Assembly: GCA_012271065.1 (NCBI GenBank)
Contig: JAAXHE010000166.1
Span: 427-6,266 of the forward strand
Length of the DNA stretch: 5,840 bases
Direction: 5' to 3'
DNA from: Candidatus Latescibacterota bacterium
GTDB taxonomy: Bacteria; Latescibacterota; UBA2968; GCA-2709665
The stretch's first letter is position 1. The number at the start of each line of letters is the position of its first letter. The position numbers were made by a program, and so were the translations under genes. The notes below the pieces were generated by a model. That model was not told the DNA's origin and searched no databases. It saw nothing but the letters and a program-made list of their open reading frames with translations. Shown piece after piece: positions 5,602 through 5,840 of this stretch.

Positions 5602-5840
5602 ATGGGCGTGAACGGCACAGCGGCGGTGCAACTGGCCAACACTTGGCAGGCGCGAGCCGACGACCTCAACGGCGACGCCAGGAAGGACCTGTACCTCAAA
5701 CGCACGTCCACGGCCGTCGGAGGCGGATTGATGCCCGATGTCATACTGCGGCAGGCCTCCGGCGGCGGATTCGACGTCCTGCCCGCGCCGCCCGGGTCCA
5801 CCAACGCCACCGCAGCGGCCTCCTGGGCGGCGGCCACCGC
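5602..5840 (+). CDS. A3: start of a third family-A gene with FG-GAP-like repeat (3' end missing)
   Basis: This open frame runs off the window. It reads MGVNGTAAVQLANTWQ, then the Ca-binding style loop DDLNGDARKDLYLKR (about residues 21-35), then LMPDVILRQASGGGF and PAPPGS. A2 shows the same order, and A3 stops just short of where A2 has VVPSDTNLDGFVD. DxNGDxxxDLYL is typical of FG-GAP/VCBS beta-propeller repeats of secreted proteins. The start is uncertain. ATG 5602 has no good ribosome binding site and the frame is open further upstream, whereas ATG 5731 has GGAGG 7 nt before it. A3 keeps the frame and the loop residues that A2 has lost. The gene lies 56 bp after the B2 stop. Confidence 0.6.
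   Translation, partial: MGVNGTAAVQLANTWQARADDLNGDARKDLYLKRTSTAVGGGLMPDVILRQASGGGFDVLPAPPGSTNATAAASWAAAT

Larger units (their letters stand above)
4641..5840 (+). repeat. Long direct repeat, copy 2 (A tail - B2 - A3 head)
   Basis: This is the homologue of 1242-2461. It starts sharply inside the 67-aa gene and continues through B2 to the end of the window. Coding parts are more alike than random drift would leave them, and even the non-coding gaps (4677-4756 and 5546-5600) align closely, so the duplication is fairly recent or is homogenised by gene conversion. Confidence 0.9.

Noticed and set aside
1242..5840. Diversity-generating retroelement or CRISPR-like repeat array
   Set aside because: The repeats are kilobase-long gene duplications with ordinary substitutions and indels. 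There is no reverse transcriptase, no adenine-biased variable repeat, and no short regularly spaced repeat.

Overview
The window is high-GC bacterial DNA (about 60-63% G+C over most of its length) and every supported gene is on the + strand. Secretion signals on the small proteins and good Shine-Dalgarno sites suggest a Gram-negative bacterium. The FG-GAP-like Ca-binding repeats and the metallopeptidase style are reminiscent of gamma-proteobacteria such as Xanthomonadales. That placement is an impression, not a proof.

The window is a tandem, partly decayed array of related two-gene cassettes. Family A is a large protein with FG-GAP-like DxNxDGxxD repeats at its N-terminal side, a well conserved middle segment, and a divergent C-terminal zinc-metallopeptidase domain (HExxH plus a downstream EQQAE). 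Family B is a small secreted Cys-rich protein encoded just after A. The order is: A1 (3-1277, 5' end outside the window); B1 (1359-2159); A2 (about 2190-3704, interrupted by an in-frame TAG at 3096-3098 and a frameshift near 2271); a different small exported protein of 149 aa (3721-4170, only 43% G+C); an intergenic stretch of about 300 bp with two small hairpins; a 67-aa chimeric gene (4473-4676) whose last codons are the tail of an A gene; B2 (4757-5545); and the start of a third A copy, A3 (from about 5602), which runs off the end.

Direct repeats tie the array together. Positions 1242-2461 and 4641-5840 are homologous almost throughout: A tail, gap, B, gap and A head. The A head at 3-~410 is also homologous to 2502-~2910.

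My reading, which is inference, is that this is a polymorphic-toxin type locus. Conserved A heads carry exchangeable peptidase tips, each followed by a small exported partner that could be an immunity or accessory protein. A2 is broken and the A gene in front of B2 is almost entirely deleted, while the small partner genes all stay intact. That pattern would be expected if the partners protect the cell. No phage, IS transposase, tRNA, rRNA or CRISPR feature is visible.
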